From: Saprospirales bacterium
GTDB lineage: Bacteria > Bacteroidota > Bacteroidia > Chitinophagales > Saprospiraceae
Assembly (NCBI GenBank): GCA_002698985.1
Contig: PAAY01000035.1
Span: 62,001-126,000, forward strand
Reading direction: 5' to 3'
Length of the DNA: 64,000 nt
Positions 26,286 through 35,014 of the stretch are shown piece by piece. Under the pieces are notes generated by a model. The model was given only the letters and a program-made list of their open reading frames with translations, did not search any database and had not been told where the DNA came from. How positions within the stretch are numbered: position 1 is the stretch's first letter; every line of letters begins with the position of its first letter. A program made the translations under genes and the position numbers.

Positions 26286-26510
26286 TCAGGCCGTAGTGCT
26301 TACATCTTCCTGAAGTGCATAGGCACCGTACATCCCCAAAACCTCATTCAGGGCTTCCACGGGAATGGGAGCTATCATTCGCACAACAGCCCGGGGTGGA
26401 TCCAAGGTAACCTCCGCAGCGTCCACCCCCTCGATGCTTTCAAGGGCTTTTTTCACTTTCATCACACAATGCTGGCAGGTCATGCCGGTCACTTGAAAGG
26501 TCTTTTCCAT
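26286..26510 (-). CDS. HMA-domain metallochaperone (copper, CopZ-like)
   Basis: A 74-residue protein that is one heavy-metal-associated domain. VTGMTCQHCVMKVKKALESI gives the metal-binding M-x-C-x2-C motif, and the ferredoxin-like fold runs to the end of the protein. The wording is close to the N-terminal HMA domain of the CopB-like ATPase at 35833-38154, which shares the ESIEG and LDPP segments, so the chaperone may deliver copper to that pump. It lies seven bases past the end of the interrupted gene at 26517-27053, on the same strand. Confidence 0.9.
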   Translation of the reverse strand: MEKTFQVTGMTCQHCVMKVKKALESIEGVDAAEVTLDPPRAVVRMIAPIPVEALNEVLGMYGAYALQEDVSTTA

Positions 26511-26516
26511 CTGTAT

Positions 26517-27053
26517 TCAGTTTTTATCTTTTTGCAAAAGGGCTTGAACCACCACCGCTTCGAAATCTTCGGCCAGTCCCGGCACCGGAGGCTCGATACC
26601 GAGCGCCCGCAGGTTGAGCCGGAATGTCAGTCCCATCAGGTTGGTGTATTCAGCAGCGTTGGCGTTGAAATGCAGTTCGCCATCCCCTGAAACCCAGGTT
26701 TTCAATCCGTTGTGCGACAGCCAGCCCTCCAGGGTGAACTCCATGGGCGGGTGCTTTTCCGTGCTGATGTAGTCCAGGCTCAGCTTGGCTTCGTAAACGA
26801 ACTCAGTCGGGCTGTGCCTGAGCAGTTTTTGCAGGCTGTCCACATCCCAATGCAGTTCACTTACACAGAGGCGCATGATGGCCGTAGCCGTTTCATAGTC
26901 CAGCCTGATGATGAGCTTATTGGTTTTGAGCTGGAGCGGCTAGCCGTTCAGTTCGCCGTTGAGGTGCAGCGTGGCGCCGCGGGTGTAATACACATCCTGG
27001 GCGCTCAGGTTCATTGCGACGAAAAGAAAAAACAAGGGTAAAAGTTGTTTCAT
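26517..27053 (-). pseudogene. Secreted YceI-like protein interrupted by one in-frame TAG
   Basis: From ATG 27053 the reading frame gives a signal peptide (MKQLLPLFFLFVAMNLSAQ), DVYYTRGATLHLNGELNG, then a TAG at codon 38 (26940-26942), then PLQLKTNKLIIRLDYET and on to the natural end at 26517. There is no frameshift: the frame before and after the stop matches the intact 180-residue paralogue at 38914-39456 along its whole length. At the stop the paralogue has Glu, so GAG to TAG is a sufficient change. An open frame of 119 codons exists after the stop (ATG 26876) but lacks a signal. Either it is a recent pseudogene or a read error, or the stop is read through. The fold looks YceI-like, but no family is certain. 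Confidence 0.75.
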
Positions 27054-27322
27054 GGCAAAATTTGGTTTGAGTTACAGAATCGCTCTGGCCAAGTTCTGAA
27101 TAGGAGGCCACGGCTCAAATAACAAATGTCACCTGCAGAAAGTAAAAATGATTGCGACATTTATCGCTGGGAGTTTTGGCTAAAAACCAGAAAGTAGTCT
27201 GCAACAAATCAGGCTTTAAGAAGTAAACCCTAAAATCCCTGAACCAGGGAGCCTCCTCTACACATTGAAATGAATTGAACATTGTAAAACCTGATCGACA
27301 GGCATTGCGACGATTTCCTTGT

Positions 27323-27483
27323 AGAGCCTGTTTAGATTTTCATGCTTGAGCGAAAGTGATCAAATTTTATTCTGAACGAGGCAAATTTTGCAGGCGTATA
27401 CAATTTATCCGGCGAAAAATTTAACGACGTGCAGGATAAAATTGGCCGCTTGCAGCCAAGTGATGGGAATTTAAACAGGCTCT
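27323..27483. repeat. 161-bp element with 12-bp terminal inverted repeats (MITE-like)
   Basis: AGAGCCTGTTTA at 27323-27334 is exactly inverted as TAAACAGGCTCT at 27472-27483. The AT-rich interior has no coding sequence. The gap 27054-27510 otherwise shows nothing. The termini resemble those of small non-autonomous elements, but I found no target duplication. It ends 27 bases before the porin start codon, so it may carry or disturb the promoter. Confidence 0.45.
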
Positions 27484-27510
27484 TAATTCTATTCACACAA
27501 ATCAATTTTC

Positions 27511-28839
27511 ATGAAAACGATTTTGACATTGCTTTTAACCACGAGCATGTGGGTAATGCTTCATGCTCAAAACCAATCAACGACAAATTCTCCGAGCGGC
27601 TTCGTCCGTCTGAATTCGGCCCTTTCTTACCAGATGCTGGAAGGAAACCAGGATTTGAGAAAGACCTCCATTTTGCTGAATGCCCTGAAAGAAGGGCAAC
27701 TGGAACCGGGAAACCTCTACCTGGGGGCATCCATCGTTTCCATTGTGGACTATCAAAAATCCAACACCGACAGCAAGTTTGCCTACCTGATGCGCCACCC
27801 CACAGCAAACAATGAAATCGGGGAGACCGTCAGCGAGGCGGTCATCCATTCTGTACAACTGGGCATCACCGCCCCCATCAACAGCTGGCTGACAGGCTAC
27901 ATGGAAGTGCTGTACGATCCGGAGCAAAGCTTTGGTGCCGGCACCATCACGGCCCTCGGCCGCAACCAGTTGCAACTGCGAAAAGGTTACCTGCTGGTGG
28001 GTGATCTGAACAAGTTTCCTGTTTACCTGGCCATCGGAAAAATGGACGGCCCCTACGGCCAGACCAACAGCGTGAGCCCATTCACCAACTCCACCATGTG
28101 GCATGCCTTCGGCACTTTGGGCTTTGGCGCTTTGGTGGGTTTCAATTCCGGTGGCTTCGACGCCTCGTTCATGGCGGTGCAAGGTGGCGCACAGTTCCGG
28201 GCCCTCAACGCTCCGGTAGAAGGAACCTCCGTTCCCTCCCGACTGAACAACTTCATTGCTGACGCAAATTATACCCTGACTTTCGGCGCCAGCAGCAGCT
28301 TCACATTCGGTGCATCGTACGTGCATGGCACCAATTACTGCCAGGAGTGGCCCATTGCCCATTTCCAGCCTTGCGACGATAACAACCCCGCCTCTTCTTT
28401 TTACGGAAGGCTCAATATTGGTGAGAAGTTCCTGCTCAAAGGTGCTTTTTCAAAAACGAAAAACGTATGGCCCGGCACCCACAACCCCAATCCGCCGCTT
28501 GACCAGTACGCTGCTTCAGAAGTGTCCTCGCTGGATGCAGGAGCACGCTATGTATTCAATCCCAACAGCAGCGTGGTGTACGCCTTGTCCGGTGAGTTCT
28601 CCAATTTCGTGGCAGGTGACGACGGTGCCCCCTGGGAGCGCCAAAACCAGCTGGTTTTCGGTTTTTCTGCTTTCATGAACAACTCGGCCATGCTCTTCGC
28701 CGAAGTGTTCAACACCCAGGGTTATGCCCCGCTCAATTTCATCAGCGGCGGCGACGATCCCAACAATCCCGGCACCACCCACAGCGTAAGGGATGCCAAC
28801 AGCATAGGTATCGTGCTGGGGGGGAGGCTGACCCTCTAA
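27511..28839 (+). CDS. Outer-membrane porin-like beta-barrel protein
   Basis: A 442-residue protein with a signal peptide (MKTILTLLLTTSMWVMLHAQ). The mature part alternates strands with aromatic belts and short turns: YLGASIVSIVDYQKSN, WLTGYMEVLYDPEQSFGAG, YLAIGKMDGPYGQTNSVSPF, and it ends in SIGIVLGGRLTL. This resembles 16-strand porins of the LbtU/OprB-like kind, some of which take up siderophores or metals. The ligand is unknown, and no motif proves metal binding. It is the only plus-strand gene in a mainly minus-strand region and has the MITE-like element just upstream. Confidence 0.75.
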   Translation: MKTILTLLLTTSMWVMLHAQNQSTTNSPSGFVRLNSALSYQMLEGNQDLRKTSILLNALKEGQLEPGNLYLGASIVSIVDYQKSNTDSKFAYLMRHPTANNEIGETVSEAVIHSVQLGITAPINSWLTGYMEVLYDPEQSFGAGTITALGRNQLQLRKGYLLVGDLNKFPVYLAIGKMDGPYGQTNSVSPFTNSTMWHAFGTLGFGALVGFNSGGFDASFMAVQGGAQFRALNAPVEGTSVPSRLNNFIADANYTLTFGASSSFTFGASYVHGTNYCQEWPIAHFQPCDDNNPASSFYGRLNIGEKFLLKGAFSKTKNVWPGTHNPNPPLDQYAASEVSSLDAGARYVFNPNSSVVYALSGEFSNFVAGDDGAPWERQNQLVFGFSAFMNNSAMLFAEVFNTQGYAPLNFISGGDDPNNPGTTHSVRDANSIGIVLGGRLTL

Positions 28840-28843
28840 AAAG

Positions 28844-28880
28844 AATGTGGTACGATCCCGCACTGAGGTCGTACCACATT
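28844..28880. terminator. Bidirectional intrinsic terminator
   Basis: A 12-bp stem (aatgtggtacga, 28844-28855, with tcgtaccacatt, 28869-28880) has a 13-base loop. Runs of A precede it and T follow it, so it can stop the porin transcript on the plus strand and the copper oxidase transcript on the minus strand. Confidence 0.85.
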
Positions 28881-28904
28881 TCACTTTTTTCTCCCTTCGG
28901 AAAA

Positions 28905-30614
28905 TTAGCGCTTCAACAGACTCAGCACATAATTCTGATCTCCGGTCCTGACTTCCATTATATACCACCCGGCAGGCAGCTCCGCACAGGGTATCTGAAC
29001 CGTTGGTTCCACAATGCTTTTGAATTGGCGGATTGTTTGACCGAAGGAATTTCTCAAAACAAAGTAGCCTTCCTCCCCGGTATTTTCTTCGAAAACAAGG
29101 TTCCAGGCGTCGATGGCAGGGTTGGGGTAAACCTTCAGCCCATCTGTTGATGATGGTTCTTTGGTGGCGTTGGGTCCTGTCACGATGAACTGGCCCATCA
29201 TGCCCGCATCCTCGTGGGTAAGCATGTGGCAATGGTACATGTAAGGCACTTCGTCGTCGGCAAAATCTTCGAAACGGGTGATGAAGCGGACGGTGCCCCC
29301 CATCGGCGGCACCAGCACCACATCTTTTCTGCCCAGCATGTTGGCAGGTGGTGGGGCACCATTCACATCGAGGACGTAGAACTGCACATCGTGGATGTGG
29401 AAGGGATGCGAAATACCGGTCATGTTGGTGAGTTGCCAGATTTCGGTGTTGCCCAAAGGTATTTCGAAGTTGATCACGTCAAGGTTGAAGCTGGCACCGT
29501 TGATGACGAACGGGCCATTGGCCATGCCAGTGGGTCCCATTTGCTGCGGCTGAAAGGTAAGGTTGCGGGTTTGCTGGGCGCTGGCTTCAGGAATGGGGTT
29601 TTGGGGCACAAGTGTAGCGGGGATAGCAGTAATGGGATTTACCGAAGGAGAGCCAACGTTGAGTTTCAGAATGTCAAAATCGCTGCCATTGAGAGGGTTG
29701 CTGCTGTAACCGGGGATGGTGGCCACGGGCATGGGACTGGGGCTGGCAGCACCGTAAATGCCACTTGCCAGTTCCGACGAAAAGCTTTTGAGGGTCAGGC
29801 TCTGACCAGCCATGCCATTGAGGTTCAGCAAAATCTCTGCTCTCTCGCCGGGTGCCAGCTGGAGCCTGTCCATCGGCAGCGGTTCTCCCAACAGGCCACC
29901 GTCGGTAGCAATCTGGAAAAATTCGATGTTGCCTTCAAAGCCCAGGTTGTAGGTGCGGTCAGTGGAACCGTTCAGCAGGCGCAGCCTTACAACTTGTGCC
30001 GGCACTTCCAGGTAAGGATCCCTGACGCCGTTGACCAACAGCACATCGTCGGCAGCGGTTTCCACTATGAACTGCATATCCGCATCAAATGCCCGTGATT
30101 GGATGACGATGGGAAAATCGTCCTCACCGTAACTGCGGGGCAATTCGAGTGCGGCTTCTTCCTCGTCTTTCACAATGATGAAACCTGCGATGCCTTTTGT
30201 AACGTGCTCAGCCGTTTTCATGTGCAGGTGCGGGTGGTACCAGTAGGTGGCGGCATGGTCCAGTACGGTAAATTGTGGTGACCAGGTCGTGCCGGCCTCG
30301 ATGACCGTGTGAGGGCCACCGTCGTTGGCAGCAGAGACGTGCATGCCGTGCCAGTGGATGGTCGTGGGTTCGTCCAGTTCATTGATGAGGTTCATGGTCA
30401 CCAGGTCACCTTTATTGAGTATCAGCGTTGGCCCCAGCAAGTCGCCGTTGACGCCCATGGTGTTGGTGGTAAACCCCGGGAAAAACTCCCTCGCACCTTT
30501 TTGAAGATGCAACTCGAATTCGGTACCCGTCAGCGCCGGTGGGATGGGCAAAGGGTATTGTGCCATTGCAAGGAAAGGGAAAAGAAGAAGGGCTAATAAG
30601 TAAATGGTCCTCAT
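28905..30614 (-). CDS. Multicopper oxidase with T9SS C-terminal sorting domain
   Basis: A 569-residue three-domain protein of the CueO/CotA/bilirubin-oxidase group. The signal peptide ends near AMAQ. The copper ligands are visible: HWH (87-89) and HPH (127-129) in domain 1, HPFHIHDVQFYV and YHCHMLTHEDAGMMG in domain 3, giving the type 2/3 cluster and type 1 site (Cys with following His and Met). The last 75 residues (VYPNPAIDAWNLVFEENTGE and on) are a type IX secretion sorting domain, so the enzyme is exported to the surface or medium. Likely roles are Cu(I) oxidation or oxidation of an organic or metal substrate with O2. It is followed by a terminator. Confidence 0.92.
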   Translation of the reverse strand: MRTIYLLALLLFPFLAMAQYPLPIPPALTGTEFELHLQKGAREFFPGFTTNTMGVNGDLLGPTLILNKGDLVTMNLINELDEPTTIHWHGMHVSAANDGGPHTVIEAGTTWSPQFTVLDHAATYWYHPHLHMKTAEHVTKGIAGFIIVKDEEEAALELPRSYGEDDFPIVIQSRAFDADMQFIVETAADDVLLVNGVRDPYLEVPAQVVRLRLLNGSTDRTYNLGFEGNIEFFQIATDGGLLGEPLPMDRLQLAPGERAEILLNLNGMAGQSLTLKSFSSELASGIYGAASPSPMPVATIPGYSSNPLNGSDFDILKLNVGSPSVNPITAIPATLVPQNPIPEASAQQTRNLTFQPQQMGPTGMANGPFVINGASFNLDVINFEIPLGNTEIWQLTNMTGISHPFHIHDVQFYVLDVNGAPPPANMLGRKDVVLVPPMGGTVRFITRFEDFADDEVPYMYHCHMLTHEDAGMMGQFIVTGPNATKEPSSTDGLKVYPNPAIDAWNLVFEENTGEEGYFVLRNSFGQTIRQFKSIVEPTVQIPCAELPAGWYIMEVRTGDQNYVLSLLKR

Positions 30615-30732
30615 AGGTCAGATTTTTCAGGTGAATAAACGCCCAAAGAAAACTGGTCTGTCTTACGCAGCCGGTGACAATCATCACTCCACCAAATGAA
30701 AGTGCTACCCATTGGAAAGTGGGTAAAATGAA

Positions 30733-30770
30733 AAGAGGCTGCTCCAGGATTCAGTCCTGCGCAGCCTCTT
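30733..30770 (-). terminator. Intrinsic terminator of the T9SS beta-propeller-like gene
   Basis: A 10-bp stem (aagaggctgc, 30733-30742, with gcagcctctt, 30761-30770) is followed on the minus strand by a T-rich stretch. It lies 27 bases past the stop of the gene at 30797-32980. Confidence 0.7.
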
Positions 30771-30796
30771 CTTCGAGAAATCATAGCTTAATGCAG

Positions 30797-32980
30797 TTAC
30801 TCTACAACGATTTTTCGGGTTGCAGCAAACCGCTCATTCTTGAAGTTGACCAAATACAAACCGGCCGGGACTTCGCCCAGATCGATTACGCTTGAATCAA
30901 TGAAGCCGGTTGACTGGAAAACGGCTTTTCCGGCCAGGTCGGTGACCCGGATGGTGGTGGTGCTGTTGAGCGGCAATTCAGGCAAGGTCACATACAGCAG
31001 GCCTTTTGTCGGATTGGGTGTCACGACAATTTGCGCAGCGAGGAAATCCTCTTCAGCGCTGTTGGGGGAACCGGGCTCGACACGCTTCAGCTTCTGGGTG
31101 TTACGGTTGACATACCAGATATTGCCATCGGGCCCGATGGTGATACCGGTCAGCCCGGCACCATCCTCCGTCTGAATTCGGCCGAGTTCGGCAAAGTTGT
31201 TATCCATGTCGTAAACGATGATCTCACCGGTGGCATAGTCGCCAATGAGCAGGCGGTTGTCCATGATCTCGAGGCCACAGGCCTGATCCAAACCTTCCGA
31301 GACCACGGTTTCAACCGTAAAATTGATTATTTCGGAATGCTCTGCCAGCTCTTCGTTTATGAGCGGCAGGTTACCGCCAAATGTGCCAGAATTGATGTCC
31401 AGGCGCATCACCCTGTCGTTTCCGTTGTCGACAAAATAGAGCCAACCGGTGGCCTTGTCGAGCTTCATGTGGTTGGGGATGTCGCCGTCGGCGCTGATGC
31501 CGATGTTTCTGAAACGGCGGACAATGGCATCACTGTGGTCGTCATTGCCCGGGCCGTGGTCGTTTGCGAAGTCGTAACGGACGAGGTCGCCGTTCCAGTC
31601 GTCATAGACCCAGAAAACATTGTCCACTTCGTGTGCGATACCCATGCTGAAAGGGCTGCCGTGCAGCATGTCCAGATGGCTGCCGTTGCCGCCGGAAGGC
31701 TGTGCATAGATGTCGGGGTCACTTGACCAAAGTGTAGGCCCGGTGAAAGAGCCTCCGCTGTGGTTGGCATCCTTGATGCCCGGCGAAGTGGCGAAGTTGA
31801 AATTGTCGGAACTGAAATCGATGCCGGTTGGCAAAGACATAAAGTGCCAGGCGTTGCCATCCACCCGGTGCCAGAATTCTGGTGAATCGGTGGTGGCGTC
31901 ATTGATGGTGAGGGTGCTTCCGCCACTGCTTTCATTGCGCTGGTTGATCACCCACAATTCATTTTTTCCAAGAATGGGAAAGAAAACGAGGTCGGTGGGT
32001 TTGTTGAGGTTGCCGGCAGGCACTGGAATTTGTTTGAACACCGGCGGTGCTGCCAAAAACTCACCAATCTTATTGGGTGCCACCACCTTGGTGAAAATCT
32101 CTGTATCGAATGATCCGGAGTTGTTGCCGGGGTCAGCATCAGCTTCTCCATTCACCAGGGTTACCTGTACATCAACGGCATAAGTTCCAGCGGCGTCTGG
32201 CACCCATGTGCCGAGCAAATCAATTGAAAAATACTGTAAGGGCGCTGCACTGAGGCCGGAGTAGGTCTCTGTAACCGGACTGCCGCCATTGATGGTGTAG
32301 CTCAATTCGATTTCATCGATGGTGGTGCTGCCATTGTTAAAGAAAGTGCCTTTCACCGGAAGGGGCTCGTTTTCTTCGCCAAATGCCCGTCCTTTCAATT
32401 CCACGAGGTTGGCATCCAGCGCGTTGGGCACCGACACTGAGAAGTTGTCGATGGCGATGCCGTACAACCAGCCACCGTTATCGTTGTACCGAAATCCGAT
32501 GTACACTGAGGTGTCTCCGGCATAATCATTCAGGCTGAGGATGTGCTGATCCCAGGAACCGTGGCCATGGAGTTCATCCAGCAACTGCCAGTTTACCCCA
32601 TCATTTGAAATCAGCACCTCGCCGGATTCGGTAACACCCTGGTAACTCTGAGCGCCAAAAAAGAGGTCAAAAGTCACAATGGCTTCATCGAGACCGGAAA
32701 GGTCAATGGCAGGAGAAATGAGGAGGTCGTTGCTCTTGTCGCAATTGCATCCATCGTCGTTGCTGGCGATCACCCTTGTTGAGCCGTTGGAAGTAACGTT
32801 GAAAAACTGACTGGAAACCTGGGCCGGTGTCCCTACGACCCAGCCACCGTCGGTCGCATTGGTCTCAACGGACCAGCCAGCAGGCAGGTCGCTGTTTTCG
32901 AATCCTTCTTCTATAAGGACCTGGGCATTGAGCCTTGCAACTAAACAACAAAAGAAAAACAGGAGTAAATGTTTGCTCAT
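30797..32980 (-). CDS. T9SS-exported protein with N-terminal MAM-like and propeller-like domains
   Basis: A 727-residue protein from ATG 32980 (MSKHLLLFFFCCLVARLNAQ signal). Residues about 25-165 resemble a cleaved-adhesin/MAM beta-sandwich (EGFENSDLPAGWSVETN ... GYRYNDNGGWLYGIAIDNFS). A CARDB-like Ig segment follows (NNGSTTIDEIELSYTINGGS). The bulk (about 300-640) has repeated strand patterns such as GWLYFVDNGNDRVMRLDI and GLTGITIGPDGNIWYVNR, typical of NHL-type propellers. The end (VVTPNPTKGLLYVTLPELPL) is a type IX sorting domain. It is surface-exposed or released; the substrate is unknown. It is not part of the copper operon proper but lies between two copper genes. Confidence 0.82.
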   Translation of the reverse strand: MSKHLLLFFFCCLVARLNAQVLIEEGFENSDLPAGWSVETNATDGGWVVGTPAQVSSQFFNVTSNGSTRVIASNDDGCNCDKSNDLLISPAIDLSGLDEAIVTFDLFFGAQSYQGVTESGEVLISNDGVNWQLLDELHGHGSWDQHILSLNDYAGDTSVYIGFRYNDNGGWLYGIAIDNFSVSVPNALDANLVELKGRAFGEENEPLPVKGTFFNNGSTTIDEIELSYTINGGSPVTETYSGLSAAPLQYFSIDLLGTWVPDAAGTYAVDVQVTLVNGEADADPGNNSGSFDTEIFTKVVAPNKIGEFLAAPPVFKQIPVPAGNLNKPTDLVFFPILGKNELWVINQRNESSGGSTLTINDATTDSPEFWHRVDGNAWHFMSLPTGIDFSSDNFNFATSPGIKDANHSGGSFTGPTLWSSDPDIYAQPSGGNGSHLDMLHGSPFSMGIAHEVDNVFWVYDDWNGDLVRYDFANDHGPGNDDHSDAIVRRFRNIGISADGDIPNHMKLDKATGWLYFVDNGNDRVMRLDINSGTFGGNLPLINEELAEHSEIINFTVETVVSEGLDQACGLEIMDNRLLIGDYATGEIIVYDMDNNFAELGRIQTEDGAGLTGITIGPDGNIWYVNRNTQKLKRVEPGSPNSAEEDFLAAQIVVTPNPTKGLLYVTLPELPLNSTTTIRVTDLAGKAVFQSTGFIDSSVIDLGEVPAGLYLVNFKNERFAATRKIVVE

Positions 32981-33216
32981 TGTGAAAGGTGTTTGTACAT
33001 GTTCGGAAGGGTTATCATTTATCGAACATGGGTTGGTTTGAATGTGAATGAATTTAGAGAAAGGATATTTTACCTGAAAGGAAGCTATCCAGAACAGAAG
33101 CAGCAAAGATAAACTGCCCACAAAGGCAATTCGATTCAACCCCTGCCAGTTTGGTATTCCATTGTCATTTTCCCTGTTTTTTGCCTCTCAACCGTTAATA
33201 GTGGCTGTGGCTGCGG

Positions 33217-34284
33217 TCACTTTTTTGCCTGAAACGGCCGGGAAATGTTCAGTAAAAATGTTGGACCATACTCAAAAGTATCCCCTTCATCATCCAGGGT
33301 TCGTTGGGCAAGGGGCATTCGATAGCCAGGCGTTATAATCAGGCCGTTTTTCAACGAAAAAGTAAGATTGAAAGTGAGATTCCAGGAAACCAAGCCTGAA
33401 TTGGGGTCGTCAACGCCATTCCATTTTGCACTTGATTGGGAGAAATTGGCCAGTGTGAGCCGTGGCGACAGCAGGCTGCTAAAATAATATCCCAGGCTGA
33501 GGCCACTAGTTGTCTCGATAGGTGCCATGTAGCCAAGGGTGTTTTCATAGAATGGAAACTTATTGATGGAAAAAACCGCCAACGACAGTCTATCGGAAAT
33601 TTGCGCAGCATAATGCAGCTCGAGTAGGGGGTCGAAAGTACCGGAGCCGAATTGGATGTGCAGGTGCCGGAGACCCAGTTCCCCGGCAGTTAGCGGGTTT
33701 TCTTCTGTTCTTCCGGTAGGAAGCGACGTACCCAGGGCAAAGTCGAGCCTGCCATTTTTAAGCAGGAAGCCATTGATGCGGTGAGCTAGCAAGAGGCGCA
33801 GATCACTGACTCCATTGTAGGTTTCGCTGCGGTGGTGAATATCCCTGTTGCGAAGGATGGCTTCTCGTTCATACGCTGTGACAGGAAGGGGATACTCCAC
33901 GCTGGCCTGCTGAATTTTTACGTCATAAGGTATTCTAAGCCAGATTGACCAATTTTCAGCAAAGGTGTACTCCAGAGCCAGTTCCGTTCGTACGAAATCC
34001 AATTCCACCACATGGTTGTGCAAGGGCACCTCAATAACATCCCCTTCCGGGGAAAGGCCTTTGTTATTGGGATGTCCACCCTGGTAATCGAAACCATTGG
34101 TCAGATTGAACGTGGTGCGGAAGCTGCCCTTGCGGAGTGTATCCAGACCTGCCTCGAGCTTTTCGCTGCTTTGCAGGGCAGGGTTGCTGCAAGCAGGGCA
34201 GGCCTGGGCATTGAGTGAGTGGGAACTGGTCAACCCGATTGCCAGGGTCAGAAAAATAGATGAAAAGAGAGGTGTAGCCTTCAT
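33217..34284 (-). CDS. Outer-membrane beta-barrel protein
   Basis: A 355-residue protein from ATG 34284 (MKATPLFSSIFLTLAIGLTS). The signal is followed by ACPACSNPALQSS, a Cys-x2-Cys at the mature N-terminus, then alternating strands (LALEYTFAENWSIWLRIPYD, DFALGTSLPTGRTEENPL, LSLGYYFSSLLSPRLTLA, GLIITPGYRMPL) and a C-terminal aromatic strand. It resembles the transporter/MetA-type barrels of Bacteroidota. It is the last gene of the long minus-strand run and starts 4 bases after the HMA-thioredoxin stop. The CPAC at the N-terminus might bind copper or form a disulphide; this is inference. Confidence 0.7.
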   Translation of the reverse strand: MKATPLFSSIFLTLAIGLTSSHSLNAQACPACSNPALQSSEKLEAGLDTLRKGSFRTTFNLTNGFDYQGGHPNNKGLSPEGDVIEVPLHNHVVELDFVRTELALEYTFAENWSIWLRIPYDVKIQQASVEYPLPVTAYEREAILRNRDIHHRSETYNGVSDLRLLLAHRINGFLLKNGRLDFALGTSLPTGRTEENPLTAGELGLRHLHIQFGSGTFDPLLELHYAAQISDRLSLAVFSINKFPFYENTLGYMAPIETTSGLSLGYYFSSLLSPRLTLANFSQSSAKWNGVDDPNSGLVSWNLTFNLTFSLKNGLIITPGYRMPLAQRTLDDEGDTFEYGPTFLLNISRPFQAKK

Positions 34285-34288
34285 GACA

Positions 34289-34933
34289 TCATCGTTTTGA
34301 AATAAGGGCTTCCAGTTCTTCAATCTGGTTCCCAATTACCTTTCCAAGCAGTTTTCCATTTTCATCGAAAATGAGAGTGAAGGGCAGCGAAGGCATCTCG
34401 AAATCTCTGGTCAGTTGCTGGCCAAGGTCTGACTCCCATTTCACAATATCGACTTCGCGCAGTGCAAGGTTGGGGTATTTGAGCAGCAGGCGCTCCACCT
34501 TTGGAGAATAGATGCGACAAGGGCCGCACCATTTGGCCGTGAAATCGAAGATGGTGATTTTCCCCTGCACCACTTCCTTTCTGAATTTGATCTTTTCGCC
34601 TGGTGGTAATACCCTAATGTCCAATCCCGCTTTTTCCTCATCAGTCAATGGCTTGACCAGCGATTCACCCGGGAACAGCGCTTCAAAATTTGAGTATTCG
34701 TACATCCTCTTTTTGAGGTCTACCGCTGTGATACCATCCTCGGCGACTACAGTGGCCTTCTTGGTGGCAAAATCTACCTTCGCACTAATGACCCCTTCAA
34801 AAGTGAGGACTTTTTCAGCCGTCTCAGCACAGGTTTCACAACTCATACCTTCGACAGTGAATTCAAAGGTTTTTTGAGCCAATGCCAGGATTGGAACTAA
34901 AATGAGAAGGCATGTGATGAGGTGATTTTTCAT
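34289..34933 (-). CDS. Secreted HMA-thioredoxin fusion
   Basis: A 214-residue protein with a signal peptide (KNHLITCLLILVPILALAQ). Residues about 22-80 form a heavy-metal-associated domain with M30-S-C32-x2-C35 (VEGMSCETCAETAEKVL). Residues about 115-214 form a thioredoxin-like domain with Cys136-Gly-Pro-Cys139 (DFTAKWCGPCRIYSPK) and the cis-Pro region LPFTLIFDENGKLLG. Joining a periplasmic copper-binding domain to a thiol-disulphide domain suggests a redox-linked copper carrier or a metal-delivering reductase (inference). It sits between the AlbA_2 gene and the outer-membrane barrel gene, all in one direction. Confidence 0.9.
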   Translation of the reverse strand: MKNHLITCLLILVPILALAQKTFEFTVEGMSCETCAETAEKVLTFEGVISAKVDFATKKATVVAEDGITAVDLKKRMYEYSNFEALFPGESLVKPLTDEEKAGLDIRVLPPGEKIKFRKEVVQGKITIFDFTAKWCGPCRIYSPKVERLLLKYPNLALREVDIVKWESDLGQQLTRDFEMPSLPFTLIFDENGKLLGKVIGNQIEELEALISKR

Positions 34934-35014
34934 GACTATCCATTTGTAATGATCATCAAGGATAAGGAAGCAGTGAACAAGATGAAACTATAACCCAGAC
35001 AATGCTCCCCCGGT

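Noticed and set aside
26517-26876. The 119-codon frame as a separate cytoplasmic gene
   Set aside because: It is the tail of the interrupted secreted gene; the part upstream of the stop, in the same frame, has the signal peptide and matches the paralogue.
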